Assembly: GCA_902494545.1 (NCBI GenBank)
Contig: CABUTP010000021.1
Location: 1-12,849, forward strand
DNA from: an uncultured Collinsella sp.
GTDB taxonomy: Bacteria; Actinomycetota; Coriobacteriia; Coriobacteriales; Coriobacteriaceae
Length of the DNA: 12,849 nucleotides
Direction: 5' to 3'
Below the pieces are notes generated by a model that ran no database searches, was not told where the DNA came from, and saw nothing but the letters and a program-made list of their open reading frames with translations. Made by a program: the position numbers and the translations under genes. Below, piece by piece: positions 12,805-12,849 of the stretch (positions within the stretch are counted from its first letter, which is position 1; each line of letters starts with the position of its first letter).

Positions 12805-12849
12805 CGACGAGAACGCTTGCGCAAGACGAGAGCAATGCCAAGCACTGCG
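12801..12849 (-). CDS. C-terminal tail of a probable membrane- or cell-wall-anchored protein (partial)
   Basis: Only the last 15 or so residues are visible: AVLGIALVLRKRSRR then TAG. A hydrophobic run ending in an Arg/Lys cluster at the extreme C-terminus is the classic tail of sortase substrates (LPXTG proteins) and of some single-pass membrane proteins. The LPXTG motif would lie beyond the window edge. The stop codon overlaps the stop of the convergent yolD-like gene by three bases. A terminator in the right orientation lies downstream, supporting a real transcript. Confidence 0.5.
   Translation of the reverse strand, partial: AVLGIALVLRKRSRR

Noticed and set aside
1..12849. tRNA, rRNA or CRISPR array
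   Set aside because: No cloverleaf-like sequence with the T-arm consensus, no rRNA-like stretch and no regularly spaced repeat-spacer units were seen.

Overview
The window is compact, GC-rich bacterial DNA. Both strands are used, Shine-Dalgarno sites are strong (AGGAGG cores 5-7 bases before most starts) and several starts are GTG. Gene content and style point to a gut actinobacterium of class Coriobacteriia, most likely Collinsella or a close relative. Supporting signs are a fructoselysine-kinase-like PfkB gene, a UvrX-type Y-family polymerase with a YolD-like partner behind an actinobacterial-style LexA box, and a probable sortase-substrate tail. The taxonomic call is inference; no rRNA gene is present.

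Layout. 1-93 (-) is the N-terminus of an ArsR/SdpR-type repressor whose promoter overlaps a repeated operator. 176-270 (-) holds a promoter plus terminator that could make a ~95-nt RNA. 393-1984 (+) is a two-gene unit, tcdA-like and tatD-like. 1990-2207 is an AT-rich, MITE-like element with 27-bp perfect terminal inverted repeats. 2254-3839 (-) is a HAD phosphatase/mutase gene followed by an FrlD-like sugar kinase. 3902-4744 (-) is a Cof-type HAD phosphatase with its own terminator. 4745-5233 is a long non-coding stretch with a C/A-rich leader.

5234-8102 (+) is the most unusual part. It is a three-gene unit encoding an unrecognised 296-aa protein, a ClpP-family serine protease with an intact Ser-His-Asp triad, and a short VirD4/TraG-type ATPase lacking the usual membrane region. 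The last two overlap by 8 bp. No relaxase, mating-pore gene or Clp ATPase is nearby. 8244-9938 (-) is pgi (glucose-6-phosphate isomerase), with a strong terminator and a hairpin in its leader. 10064-10127 is a REP-like palindrome whose 16-nt core recurs at 10792. Between the two copies lies 10138-10710 (-), a gene resembling only the N-terminal half of iron-containing alcohol dehydrogenases.

10881-12804 (+) is an SOS-type unit: promoter, tandem LexA-like boxes, a UvrX/UmuC-like translesion polymerase and an overlapping YolD-like gene. A minus-strand terminator is embedded in the yolD-like coding sequence. It probably serves the convergent gene whose C-terminal tail (12801-12849, -) looks like a cell-wall-anchored protein.

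The ordinary genes cover tRNA modification, nuclease activity, sugar phosphate metabolism and DNA damage tolerance. The ClpP-plus-coupling-ATPase unit is the best candidate for an undescribed system.
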